Assembly (NCBI GenBank): GCA_002452815.1
Contig: DKFM01000015.1
Coordinates: 93,799-157,798, forward strand
Direction of reading: 5' to 3'
Length of the DNA stretch: 64,000 nt
DNA from: Rhodobacteraceae bacterium UBA6796
GTDB lineage: Bacteria > Pseudomonadota > Alphaproteobacteria > Rhodobacterales > Rhodobacteraceae
The notes beneath the pieces were generated by a model, which worked only from the letters and a program-made list of their open reading frames with translations, was not told the origin of the DNA and did no database searches. The position numbers and the translations under genes were made by a program. Shown here one piece after another: positions 18,290 through 26,205 of the stretch (the stretch's first letter is position 1; every line of letters begins with the position of its first letter).

Positions 18290-18362
18290 AAATCCTTGAA
18301 ATGGCTGCAAATTTTATCGCTACGCGCAGCGATTCCTTGGCTTCCGGTTCTGGATTTGCGCG

Positions 18363-18387
18363 CGGGGTTACGCCGGGGTTACAGAAT
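18363..18387 (+). repeat. Left copy of a 25-bp end repeat (putative integrase arm site)
   Basis: The site consists of two tandem 11-bp units, CGGGGTTACGC and CGGGGTTACAG, plus AAT. The same 25 bases with one mismatch occur at 52776-52800 near the other end, in the same orientation. Arm-type binding sites of lambda-like integrases are short direct repeats flanking the core, as here. Confidence 0.65.
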
Positions 18388-18392
18388 ATTTT

Positions 18393-19844
18393 TCAGAATC
18401 CTGGCCCATCCGTCTCATCCTCAGGCTCATAAGGGCCGTCCGAAGCACTCTTCGGGTGCTCACATTGCAGAAAGTTGCGTTGATACCCTTCGCAAAACTG
18501 CGCGGCCTCTTGCCCTTCACGCACAAGGGTCACCTCCTTTGGCGCCGCGAGGGCCCCGCTGCCATCGGAAAACTTCACCTCTATCGCAACGCCCGGTGCG
18601 CGGCTCCAGGACCAGTTCCGGAACTGCCGACGCAAGAGCCGCAACACCTGCCCAAGCCACGCCCCGAATGTCAGGTGACCGGGGCGGACAGGATTTTCAG
18701 AATTTGCGAGATGGGCTGCATCAGAGTGTCGATTCGCGCCTCGATGCGCGCCAGCCGTGCGCTCATCGCGTCGTTGTCCGCGCGAAAGCGGCTCAGGTCC
18801 GCTTGCAGGGCTTCGCGCAATTCGCGGTTCAATCGCGTCTCCTCGGCGATCCGCATCAATGCCTCGATCAATGCCTGGCCGAGGTCCGATCGGTCGGTTT
18901 CGGGGATCTCCAGAAGGTCGAGCAGGGGCAGGAGCCGGTCGACCTTGCCATCGGTCGAGAGGAGCTGCGTCAGCAGGATGTCTTTCGCGGGAGGAAGGGT
19001 GAGCGGGGTCAGTTCGCTGGGCATGAGTGGCCTTTTTGAGAGTGTCGAGATGTGGGGTGAGCAAATGGACAAGCCGGCGCCAGGATAGCTCGCGGCGAAG
19101 GCCGTCGAGCTTACGGGCAAAATCCAGCCGTGCGCGCAGATGCCGCGGCTCCCACGCAAGGCCCAGATCGCCGCCATAAATCGCGCCCGCCGGCGCGACG
19201 AAGCGGTAGCTGTTTGCGCCATGCCGATTGATGCGGGTTTCCCGAAGGATCGCAGGGACGGTATCGGCAAGACAGGCATCAAGCATTTCGAGCGTCATTG
19301 GCTGCTGTCTGAGAAAGATCGAAGAGAGCGCCTGGTGAACCTGCCGCCGCACGGGGCTGGAAAGATTGCGGGTTGGGGTCACCGGTTGCAAGCTAGGGAT
19401 GGCCGGATCAAAATAGCGCGGCTCGGGCAGGCCGATCAGCCGCGCCAATGTTTTGTGGGTCTGATCGGTCCGATGGCGCGTCAGGTTTGGCCGTAACGGT
19501 GTGCCCGTAAAGCTGCGCAGCGCCACCGCGATGTGGACGTGATCGCAACCCGCATCGACATGCCGCGCCGCGACCCAAGCTGCGCCGTAAGGTGGCAGGT
19601 TCATCAGCACGAGGAGTGTCAGCACAATCCGTAGCCAGGTATCGCGGTCGGCGCGCAGGCCGGCCGGAAGCGAAAGCGTGACATGCAAGAGCCCGTCATC
19701 TCCGGCGAGGCGCTCGAGATCTCGCCGCAACGCGTGCGGGCGCGATCCGGGCAAAGTGCCGCCAAGCCACTCGGCGCCGGGCCGCAGGATGTATCCTTCA
19801 ACGAACTTCGCATCTTGGTGCCGGATCGTATGTGCGCGGGTCAT
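18393..19844 (-). CDS. Relaxase / mobilisation nuclease (MobA-VirD2 like), with anomalous C-terminal half
   Basis: The N-terminal part (about residues 1-280) looks like a relaxase: a DGLLHVTLSLPAG strand and the metal-binding histidine motif CDHVHIAVAL near residue 100. It would nick oriT and pilot DNA for transfer. MobC-like and AlpA-like genes lie just upstream with overlaps, as in mobilisation operons. From about residue 275 the frame turns into Pro/Arg-rich sequence that is antisense-like shadow of a separate 117-residue ORF in another frame. The last 80 residues look protein-like again (FGAWLGQVLRLLRRQ; KFSDGSGALAAPKEV). So this ORF may be three genes fused by frame loss, or a relaxase whose true stop was lost. 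The relaxase call is moderately sure, the full extent is not. Confidence 0.6.
   Translation of the reverse strand: MTRAHTIRHQDAKFVEGYILRPGAEWLGGTLPGSRPHALRRDLERLAGDDGLLHVTLSLPAGLRADRDTWLRIVLTLLVLMNLPPYGAAWVAARHVDAGCDHVHIAVALRSFTGTPLRPNLTRHRTDQTHKTLARLIGLPEPRYFDPAIPSLQPVTPTRNLSSPVRRQVHQALSSIFLRQQPMTLEMLDACLADTVPAILRETRINRHGANSYRFVAPAGAIYGGDLGLAWEPRHLRARLDFARKLDGLRRELSWRRLVHLLTPHLDTLKKATHAQRTDPAHPSSRERHPADAAPLDRWQGRPAPAPARPSGDPRNRPIGPRPGIDRGIDADRRGDAIEPRIARSPASGPEPLSRGQRRDERTAGAHRGANRHSDAAHLANSENPVRPGHLTFGAWLGQVLRLLRRQFRNWSWSRAPGVAIEVKFSDGSGALAAPKEVTLVREGQEAAQFCEGYQRNFLQCEHPKSASDGPYEPEDETDGPGF
18671..19024 (-). CDS. Small coiled-coil protein nested within the relaxase frame
   Basis: A 117-residue ORF starts at the ATG at 19024 in a different frame from the relaxase. 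Its composition is that of a real soluble protein: LLTQLLSTDGKVDRLLPLLDLLEIPETDRSDLG, then Leu/Glu/Arg-rich heptads (ALIEALMRIAEETRLNRELREAL; RLARIEARIDTLMQ) that suggest a coiled coil. I do not recognise a family. Its position suggests a relaxosome accessory protein. The 354-base overlap with the relaxase frame is unusual; the overlapped relaxase residues are low-complexity, so this frame is the more likely coding one. Confidence 0.6.
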   Translation of the reverse strand: MPSELTPLTLPPAKDILLTQLLSTDGKVDRLLPLLDLLEIPETDRSDLGQALIEALMRIAEETRLNRELREALQADLSRFRADNDAMSARLARIEARIDTLMQPISQILKILSAPVT

Positions 19845-20125
19845 GGCTTTTGGATCTTCAGGCGAATGTCGAAGATAAGCCGAAGAACCTCTGTCGTCAG
19901 GGTCGCGTGCTGGCGCTTGTTGAGCGCCGTCATGCGATTGAGCAACATCCCGATGCGGCCGATTTCCGAGGCGAGGTCCAGGTAATCTGGCAGATCCTGG
20001 AGCGCCCGGTCCCGCAACAGGCCTGCCATCGTCGGGATGTTGGAAGCAGAGAGCTTGCCCCGAAGTCGTGCCATTTCCGTGTCCGAAAACCGGACTTTCA
20101 CGATGTTGCCGCGCGCCTCAGCCAT
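19841..20125 (-). CDS. MobC-like mobilisation accessory protein
   Basis: The ATG at 20125 gives 94 residues. It opens with a ribbon-helix-helix-like strand (GNIVKVRFSDTEMARLRGKLSASN) and helices ending LRLIFDIRLKIQ, with the GRIGMLLNRMTALNK segment typical of MobC-type relaxosome proteins. Such proteins bind oriT and help the relaxase nick. It overlaps the relaxase start by four bases and the AlpA-like gene by eight, forming one operon. Confidence 0.75.
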   Translation of the reverse strand: MAEARGNIVKVRFSDTEMARLRGKLSASNIPTMAGLLRDRALQDLPDYLDLASEIGRIGMLLNRMTALNKRQHATLTTEVLRLIFDIRLKIQKP

Positions 20126-20333
20126 GGCGCGACCCGGTGGGGGCAGCGTCGAGCCAGGCGTCCATCTCGTCGGCTTTGAAACGCGCGCAGTTCGCGCCCA
20201 AGAGAACTTTGCGCGGAAAGTCCGCGCGCTCACGATGCCAGCGGTCGATGGTGGCGCGCGTGACACCACAGATCCTGGCGATGTCGGTGATCGTATAATA
20301 GCGGGGGCGGTTGTCGGGGGTGGGTTGTTCCAT
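20118..20333 (-). CDS. AlpA/excisionase-type helix-turn-helix protein
   Basis: This 71-residue winged-helix protein has the AlpA/Xis signature YYTITDIARICGVTRATIDRW followed by FKADEMDAWL. Proteins of this type act as recombination directionality factors or regulate the integrase of mobile elements. It begins the minus-strand mobilisation operon, so excision and mobilisation may be co-regulated. The longer upstream frame to 20546 lacks family-like sequence. Confidence 0.85.
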   Translation of the reverse strand: MEQPTPDNRPRYYTITDIARICGVTRATIDRWHRERADFPRKVLLGANCARFKADEMDAWLDAAPTGSRHG

Positions 20334-20684
20334 CTCAATACTCTTTCTGTCATGCAAGCGCGTTCTGGCCCGGTATTTCTGAGCAGGTTTCGGGGGGTGT
20401 CCCTTGCGGTTTAGTTTAACCGGGAACCCGGTGCCTGATGCGCCAAAGGACGATGTTTGAGGCCGGAAACGGGCTGAATATGTGGATAACCTCCCCTTGA
20501 GGGCCGGGCCGTTCCTGAAATCCGGAATGTCTTGCCGCCGGTCCAAGCCGCGATCGTCTGAAATCAGTGATGCGCAATGGAAAAATCCGGATTTTCTTGA
20601 GGCGCATGGTTTTCATGTTATCGAGCTCAGAAAATCTTGTGCGCGTTAAAATCTTGTGCGCGTTAGAACCTAAGTGTGAGGGCC
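20334..20684. other. Non-coding 350-bp region upstream of the mob operon; oriT candidate
   Basis: No convincing gene is present. It separates the mob operon from the AAA+ protease gene, both read leftwards, and holds the 17-bp tandem repeat at 20632-20665. oriT often lies immediately upstream of mobC-relaxase operons, so it is the best place to look, but no known nick sequence is certain here. Confidence 0.35.
20632..20665 (+). repeat. Perfect tandem 17-bp repeat
   Basis: The unit AAATCTTGTGCGCGTTA occurs twice head to tail without mismatch, 20 bases before the stop codon of the AAA+ protease gene. It could be a protein-binding iteron, part of oriT, or a simple duplication. Confidence 0.75.
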
Positions 20685-22961
20685 CTATCTTCTGAGAGGT
20701 TGGGCCTCGGCCGCGGCGCTGGTGGCGTCGGTTTCCGTGCTGCGAAAGAAGGCGTGCAGGTCTTCGCCTGCAAGCTCGCGCTCGTCTTCGAGGCGGGCGG
20801 CGAGGGCTTCGACGGCACCCTGATGCTGCCGGATCAGGGTGCGGGCTTGCCGTGCCGCCGTGTCGAGGCGCTTGCGCAGGCGCGCGCGCAGGTCCGGCGG
20901 GGCGGACAGCCCGGGGAGCGGCGCTTCGGTCCAGAGCAGACCGTCATGACCCAGGCCATAGCGGTGCTCGATGGCCGCCGCCAGGGCCGAGGCCCTGGCA
21001 AGATCAGAGCCGGCAGAGCCGCCCGCGCCGTTCGATGCAGCGCCCAGAATGACGTCTTCCGCGGCGCGGCCAGCGAGCAGCACCACGATCTCGGCCTGCA
21101 GATCCCGCAGCAGCATGTCGGCCCGAGGCGGCGTGCGATCGACCTCGCCCGCGCGGCCAGAGACCTGGATGCGCCGGATGGAACCGGGGTCGAGGTGATG
21201 GGCGGCGATGGCGTGCCCCGCTTCGTGAAGGGCGATGCGGCGCAGGCTGGCGGGGGGGATCGTGGTTGCGCCGAGGTGGTGGCGCAGAAGGTCTGCGTCG
21301 AGGGGCAGGCCGAGGTGACGCGCATCGGCGCGCGCGGCACGGATCGCGGCATCGAGATCTGCGGGCGTCTGGCCGACGGCGTCGCGCGCGAGGCCGCCAA
21401 GCTCTGCGGGTGTGAGCGTGCCGCGCAGGGCATCGACCAGCATGCCTTCCAGAAACGCCCGGTCCGGCCGCGGCACCTCGATCTTCACGTCGAAGCGCCC
21501 GGGGCGGAGAATGGCCGGGTCGAGCCGGTTCGGATCATTGCAGGCGCCCACCAGGATCACGCCCGGTTCGCGCGCGATCCTGTCGACTTCTTCCAAAAAG
21601 CCGTTGATGACTTGCGTCTGATAGCTCCGGTTCTGGCTGGCGGTGTCATCGCGTGACCCGGCCGCGTCGATCTCGTCGATGAACAGGATGCAGGGCGCGG
21701 CGGTGCGGGCGTCCTGGAACGTGCGCCGCATCGCAGCGAGCATATGGCCCAGGTGCCCGGCACTTTGCCACGCCGCAAAGCTCGAGGAGATGACGCGGAC
21801 GCCCGCACCCGCGCCCATCATCCGTGCCAGCATCGTCTTGCCCGTCCCCGGCGCGCCGTGCAGCAAGAGCGAGCGCGTGAGCTCGGTCCATGCAACCGTT
21901 CCGTCGCGCCAGGCGACGAGATCGCGCACGATCCGCCAGGCGGTCATGTGGGCCGGCGCGCGTTGGGCGAGCGTCTCGAGATCGCGGACCGGCGTGGCCG
22001 TAGGGGCGGGCGTTGGTGCGACGGCCCCGGCGAAACCCGCGAGGCGTTCGGCGACGGCCCGGGCGGTGGGGGCGCGCGCGGCGATCAGACAGTGCTCGGG
22101 CGTCAGGCGCGCCAGGGCGGCCGCGCTCGGCAGGGCCGCGCGGACCGCGGCTGCGTCGATGCGGCCGGTCGCGGAATGCGTGGCCGCGAGCAGCGTGAGC
22201 AGGAGGTCAGGCGTGATCGGTGCAAGCGTCAGATGCTGGTCCAACGCCCCCGAAAACGCGGTCGGGAGCTTGGTGTCACTGGCCAAAGCAAAAAGCAGCG
22301 GCGTGCGCGCGCCAAGGGCTTCGCGCAGCACGTCATCGCGCGCGGTGTCGGTGAAAACCCGCAACCACGGGCCGCTGCCGTCGATTTTGGCGGCGCGGGA
22401 TGTTGCGTTCCAGGCGTCGGGCAAGATGGCGTGCTCCAAAACAGGCTCCAGCAGCGCGCGGTCGGGCCAATCGAGCCCGGTCAAGACCGTGAGCGCGCCA
22501 GGGGCGAGGTGGCGCGCGAGCTCAGTCGTGCTGCTGAAGGTCGCCGCGAGCCGCAGCGCAAGCAGCAGTTCGGCAAGCGGCACCTCGACCTGCGGGCGCG
22601 CGCGCCCGTCTTCGGCGGTGGCGAAGGGATCGCCCCCTTGCGCGACAATCGCGTCCCAGACGTCGGGGGGAAGGTGGCGCCGCGCGGGACTGCGGGACAG
22701 CTGCGCCAGGACCGCCTGCGGGGCCGTGGGCGTTGCGTCCGGCCGGAGGCCTTTGGCGCGGCGTGCGGCGCGGCCAGCCCCGGCGCCCGGCACGAAGGTG
22801 TCGTCGCAAGCGGGTGCCTCGCGCCGCGTTGCGAGGCGTTGGTGATGCGCGCGCAGGCGTTCGATGGCGCGATCCGCAAGCGCAGACCATGCTGGGCTTT
22901 GGGGACGGTCGGGGCCGGATCCACGGACGGTTCCGGGAAGGGCAGGGGCGTTCTGGCTCAT
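20685..22961 (-). CDS. FtsH-like AAA+ ATPase with zinc metalloprotease domain, soluble, mobile-element encoded
   Basis: The 758-residue protein has an unrecognised N-terminal region (about 1-340) and an AAA+ module with Walker A HGAPGTGKT near residue 370, Walker B CILFIDEIDA near 427 and arginine-finger region RLDPAILRPGRFD. It ends in an M41-like peptidase domain with the zinc motif HEAGHA near residue 580. Membrane FtsH has transmembrane helices at its N-terminus; none is visible here, so it should be cytosolic. A ribosome site AAAGGA precedes the ATG. It could degrade or remodel proteins during element maintenance or host conflict; the target is unknown. The gene stands next to a GIY-YIG-like gene and a hypothetical gene on the same strand. 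Confidence 0.85.
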   Translation of the reverse strand: MSQNAPALPGTVRGSGPDRPQSPAWSALADRAIERLRAHHQRLATRREAPACDDTFVPGAGAGRAARRAKGLRPDATPTAPQAVLAQLSRSPARRHLPPDVWDAIVAQGGDPFATAEDGRARPQVEVPLAELLLALRLAATFSSTTELARHLAPGALTVLTGLDWPDRALLEPVLEHAILPDAWNATSRAAKIDGSGPWLRVFTDTARDDVLREALGARTPLLFALASDTKLPTAFSGALDQHLTLAPITPDLLLTLLAATHSATGRIDAAAVRAALPSAAALARLTPEHCLIAARAPTARAVAERLAGFAGAVAPTPAPTATPVRDLETLAQRAPAHMTAWRIVRDLVAWRDGTVAWTELTRSLLLHGAPGTGKTMLARMMGAGAGVRVISSSFAAWQSAGHLGHMLAAMRRTFQDARTAAPCILFIDEIDAAGSRDDTASQNRSYQTQVINGFLEEVDRIAREPGVILVGACNDPNRLDPAILRPGRFDVKIEVPRPDRAFLEGMLVDALRGTLTPAELGGLARDAVGQTPADLDAAIRAARADARHLGLPLDADLLRHHLGATTIPPASLRRIALHEAGHAIAAHHLDPGSIRRIQVSGRAGEVDRTPPRADMLLRDLQAEIVVLLAGRAAEDVILGAASNGAGGSAGSDLARASALAAAIEHRYGLGHDGLLWTEAPLPGLSAPPDLRARLRKRLDTAARQARTLIRQHQGAVEALAARLEDERELAGEDLHAFFRSTETDATSAAAEAQPLRR

Positions 22962-23111
22962 CGAAAGGTCCTTTGCTGAAAGGGGTGCGATGCCGGAAAA
23001 AGGGCGGTGGTCCGCCGCCGGACATCCGGACCCGGCCGTGCGAAACGGGCAGGGGGATCCGGACCCGGAAGGTCCCGGGATCCGGTCGGTTCGCGTGACA
23101 GCTGGCGCGCG

Positions 23112-24053
23112 TCAGGCCGCGAGATCGGCCGCGAGCGCGTCGAGAAGGCGCAGGATCAGCGGCTCGGTCTCTGCCGTATAGATCTCGGAGGCGACATGGA
23201 TCTGCGCGGCATAGACCTCTGCCGGCACGCGCGCCGTCGGCGCCTGCTGCGCGATCCGGCGGTGCAGCCGCTTCTCGGCAGATTGCGCCGCGCGGCCCGT
23301 GGGCATGGACAGATGGCGCAAGATCTCGCCCGTCGCGGGCGAGCCGGAAAGCAACTGATAATGCAAACGCGAGTCGGGGTCGCGCGAGAAGCCGAGCTTC
23401 ACCACGCGGCGATCGTCGTTCAGGCGAAAGCGCATGACATACAGAAAACTCGGCGCGGTGGCCCACCCTTCACCGCAGCCGGGGCAGGTGAAGCGCCCCG
23501 ATTGCATATTGGCGCGGGCGATGCGCGCCGCGTTCCCGCACCCCTGGGCATGGCGATAGAGCCGATAGCTCGGATTGCCCTCGGGGTCCGGCCCGGCCAC
23601 GCTCCAACCCCGCCGCGCGGCCTCGGCCTCTTCAAGCGACGCCTGGCAGATGTCGCAGCGGTAGCTTTCCCCCTCGGCGCCCATGGTTTGCACACGCCCG
23701 CGCTGCAAGCGCTGCTCATGCCCGCAGGGGGCGAGGTAAAAGCCGTATTTGCGGTCCGTCTCATCGCGGCGCAGGAACTGAACTCCCGCCGTTTCCGCCT
23801 CCTGGCGCCAGGCGGTGTCGAGGCAATGCGGGCACATCGGCTTTGCCTTTGCGACCACGAAATAGCGGCTGACATGCGCGCCGCCACAGGTGCGGCAGCG
23901 GATCAGCAGGTGGTTCTTGTCGATCACGCGGGCGACGATGTCATAGCCATTGCGATCGGCGCCGAGGTGCCAGGCGGGCTGGATCTGCCCGGGGTGGCGG
24001 GGAAGGTTGGCGGTCTCGACGATGCGGGACGTGAAGCGCGGGCTCTTGGTCAT
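23112..24053 (-). CDS. GIY-YIG-like nuclease with zinc-knuckle cysteines
   Basis: The ATG at 24053 gives 313 residues. Two Cys-rich modules appear (CRTCGGAH...CPHCLDTA; CGHEQRL...CDICQASL) plus CPGCGEGW. They are followed by a C-terminal segment FLYVMRFRLNDDRRVVKLGFSRDP that resembles the T5orf172/GIY-YIG fold, with its Arg and downstream RLHYQ. This layout suggests a DNA-binding zinc protein with a nuclease-type domain. It is on the same strand as the FtsH-like gene with 150 bases between. Nuclease activity is inferred from the motif and has not been assigned to a known protein. Confidence 0.6.
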   Translation of the reverse strand: MTKSPRFTSRIVETANLPRHPGQIQPAWHLGADRNGYDIVARVIDKNHLLIRCRTCGGAHVSRYFVVAKAKPMCPHCLDTAWRQEAETAGVQFLRRDETDRKYGFYLAPCGHEQRLQRGRVQTMGAEGESYRCDICQASLEEAEAARRGWSVAGPDPEGNPSYRLYRHAQGCGNAARIARANMQSGRFTCPGCGEGWATAPSFLYVMRFRLNDDRRVVKLGFSRDPDSRLHYQLLSGSPATGEILRHLSMPTGRAAQSAEKRLHRRIAQQAPTARVPAEVYAAQIHVASEIYTAETEPLILRLLDALAADLAA

Positions 24054-24144
24054 GGCGGAGCTCTCCGGGATGGAACGGACATGGGAAATGCGCCCGCCTG
24101 CCGAGGCGGCGCAGGCGGGGCTCAAACGAAAGAACGGTGAGGGC

Positions 24145-24693
24145 TCAGCAGAGCGGCGCGTCGAACAGCGCGTCCAGATCCGATGCGGGCAGGGGGCTGC
24201 CCGCGTCACGCTGCAGGGCGCTCAGCTGATCGAGGCGGCTGAACGCCTGTTCGATCAGGGCATCCACGCGGCGGGCGACAAGGCCCGGTGCGGCAGTGCA
24301 CCAAAGCGGCTGGTTGGCCGACATGAAATGGAGGATGTTCTCACGATCCGCGCCCGCAACGACGTCGAGCGCCGCCGCGATAAAGCGCGCCGCGAAGACC
24401 AGGCGGCGGTCGGAGGCGATCACAACCGGCGCATCGCCCGCATGACGCGCGGCACCGACCACATCATTCAGAGCGATCTGCGCGCGGACCTCGGGGGCGG
24501 CATAGGCCATGTCCCAGGCAGCCCCGTTGACGCGCAGCCCCTCGGCCTCGACGGCATCCGCCAGCGCCTCAATCAGCGCGATGAACGCCGCATGCGCAGG
24601 CGAAAAAGCACCGGGCGCAGCCGTGCCCGACGAAAACGAGCGCCGCGGCGCTTTGATGCCGCCAGCAAGAGTGATAGAGCGATGGGTAGTCAT
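24145..24693 (-). CDS. Hypothetical protein
   Basis: A GAGGAG ribosome site lies before the ATG at 24693. The 182-residue product is Ala-rich, soluble and mostly helical (AAFIALIEALADAVEAEGLRV, VFAARFIAAALDVVAG), without a recognised domain. It heads the minus-strand group with the GIY-YIG-like and FtsH-like genes and is divergent from the RHH regulator, with a pair of inverted operator-like sites between them. Confidence 0.65.
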   Translation of the reverse strand: MTTHRSITLAGGIKAPRRSFSSGTAAPGAFSPAHAAFIALIEALADAVEAEGLRVNGAAWDMAYAAPEVRAQIALNDVVGAARHAGDAPVVIASDRRLVFAARFIAAALDVVAGADRENILHFMSANQPLWCTAAPGLVARRVDALIEQAFSRLDQLSALQRDAGSPLPASDLDALFDAPLC

Positions 24694-24767
24694 GATGGGA
24701 TCTCCTCGTAAGATCGCGTTGTGATGAGGACTGGGCGGGGAGCTTCCACCTTCCCCTCAGTCCGTTG

Positions 24768-24840
24768 CATTTGTGTGCAAGTGGGTGCAGTATGCGCTCA
24801 TCTGGAGTGAATGTCAAGTGCATACATTTGCACACATCGA
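24768..24840. promoter_or_regulatory. Inverted TTTGTGTGCAA / TTGCACACA sites in a divergent promoter region
   Basis: Arms at 24768-24783 and 24825-24837 form an inverted repeat (TTGTGTGCAAGTG against CATTTGCACACA, about 11 of 12 positions) spaced by about 40 bases between the hypothetical gene and the RHH gene. Two such sites in a divergent promoter region fit operators, most simply for the RHH protein encoded beside them. Confidence 0.5.
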
Positions 24841-24848
24841 GGTTTGAC

Positions 24849-25001
24849 ATGGCAAAAACATCGGCAATCTCGGTCCGAGTGGCCGACGAAACGAAGCAGG
24901 CTGTAGAAAAGGCGGCGGAAGCAGATGGTCGCTCCGTCGCGTCCTATGTTGAGCGCTTGCTGGTGTCACATTTGAAAGAATGCGGATTCTTGCCAAAGTA
25001 A
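24849..25001 (+). CDS. Small ribbon-helix-helix regulator
   Basis: A 50-residue protein beginning MAKTSAISVRVADETKQAV, with RHH geometry: a short beta strand (AISVRVAD) followed by two helices (KQAVEKAAEADG; VASYVERLLVSHL). It could be a stand-alone repressor or an antitoxin-like DNA-binding protein. No toxin gene follows within 270 bases. The inverted repeats upstream suggest autoregulation and control of the divergent gene. Confidence 0.7.
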   Translation: MAKTSAISVRVADETKQAVEKAAEADGRSVASYVERLLVSHLKECGFLPK

Positions 25002-25273
25002 CGGCTGGCGGCGCGGAACTCAGGAGCGCACCCAAGAGAGATGGCCATGATCTGCCCCGGTTATCTCGCGCGGCAAATTCGTGAGCCGTCATGATTGAAG
25101 CCAGCATCACTCTCAGACGCTCAGTAATGGTCAGGCGGGGTGATGGAGCCCACGGCAAGGCAGCTGAAAGCTGCTGCGTTGGCGCCGGGACATCGGGCGC
25201 GACGGAAGAGGCACGCGCGCGCAGCGTCATCCCGCGTCGATGGTGGTGATTGCGCGGAAGGTTCAGTCGGGTG

Positions 25274-26093
25274 TCACATCCCCGGCCAGCTCTCTGGCTC
25301 TGGCGGCGCATCCTCCGGGCCGCCGCCCATCGCGGTGGCGACGCGCTTCAGAAGGTCCGCGAACTTGATGACCATCTTTTGGACTGTGCTTCGCTGGGCA
25401 GGTTCCGTTGCGAGAATCTTTTGCAAGAACTTCGGTGCCCGGTGGGCGAACTGATCCGGGTCGTTGATTTTCCAAAAGCTGCCGTCCTCTACCATGCGCA
25501 GCATCTCCTGCATTGTCCCGATACCGGCCTCGGACTCCTCGAGCCGTTGCCTGGCAACCTGCTCGCGGCGTGCGACATCGTTTTCGCGACCGGCAACCCG
25601 GGTTTCCTGCTCCGCAACTTTCTTCTTCCGCTGGACGAGTTTTTCGGTCTCCGTCACGAGTTCCAGAGACTGCTCTTTCATCTGCAGGACCGCCTTGGTC
25701 AGCACCGTTTCCTCTTCTTCCAACCTCTGCGCTTTTTCCGTGTTCAAAAGAGCCTGTTCCCGCTGTGCGGCATCCACTTTTGCAATATGCTTCGCATGCG
25801 CCTTGCGCTCGGCATATTGCACCGTAGAGAGCCGTTCGTTCCGGGGGCCGTGGCGCAGCAGGCCACAGGGTTTTCCGACGGCCTCGTAATAGTCGTCCTG
25901 AAAGGACGCCATCGCGGCCCGATAGGCCGCCTTTTCAGGGTTCTTCTTTGCTTGATCCTGTCGCGCCTCATGCAAGTGGTGGGTGTTTTCGCAGGCCCAG
26001 GTCGCGAGCGCCTCGGTGTTCTGCCGTTCGATCTCGGCACAGCTCGCCTCCCAGGCAGCGATCTGCTCCTCATAGAGTCCTGTGCCAGTGCGT
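25274..26093 (-). pseudogene. Decapitated Mob/Pre-type mobilisation protein (coiled-coil C-terminus)
   Basis: The open frame runs from a stop at 26094-26096 to 25274 with no good start codon before a TTG at 25975. The conserved part (YYEAVGKPCGLLRHGPRNERLS, then QYAERKAHAKHIA) resembles the segment after the catalytic domain of Pre/Mob (MobV) plasmid-mobilisation enzymes. A long Glu/Gln/Lys coiled coil and a short helical tail follow. The catalytic N-terminal part is missing. I read it as the remnant of a second mobilisation module. If the TTG is used, a 233-residue coiled-coil protein could still be made. Confidence 0.6.
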
Positions 26094-26205
26094 CAGGATC
26101 GAGAGGCGGCGCGCTTATGAGAGCGGTCGCGGTTTGTGGGACTGGCCTGTTATCGGACTGAGATGCGCCCGGAACGGCTGGTCGACCGCGTGGCCGGACC
26201 CGTCG

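Noticed and set aside
21744..22979. 411-residue plus-strand ORF
   Set aside because: Mirror of the FtsH-like gene; the motifs are all on the minus strand.
22985..23110. GC-rich repeats (ATCCGGACCCGG twice) between the protease and GIY-YIG-like genes
   Set aside because: They form only weak, unordered pairings without a T-run, so I did not call a terminator or operator.
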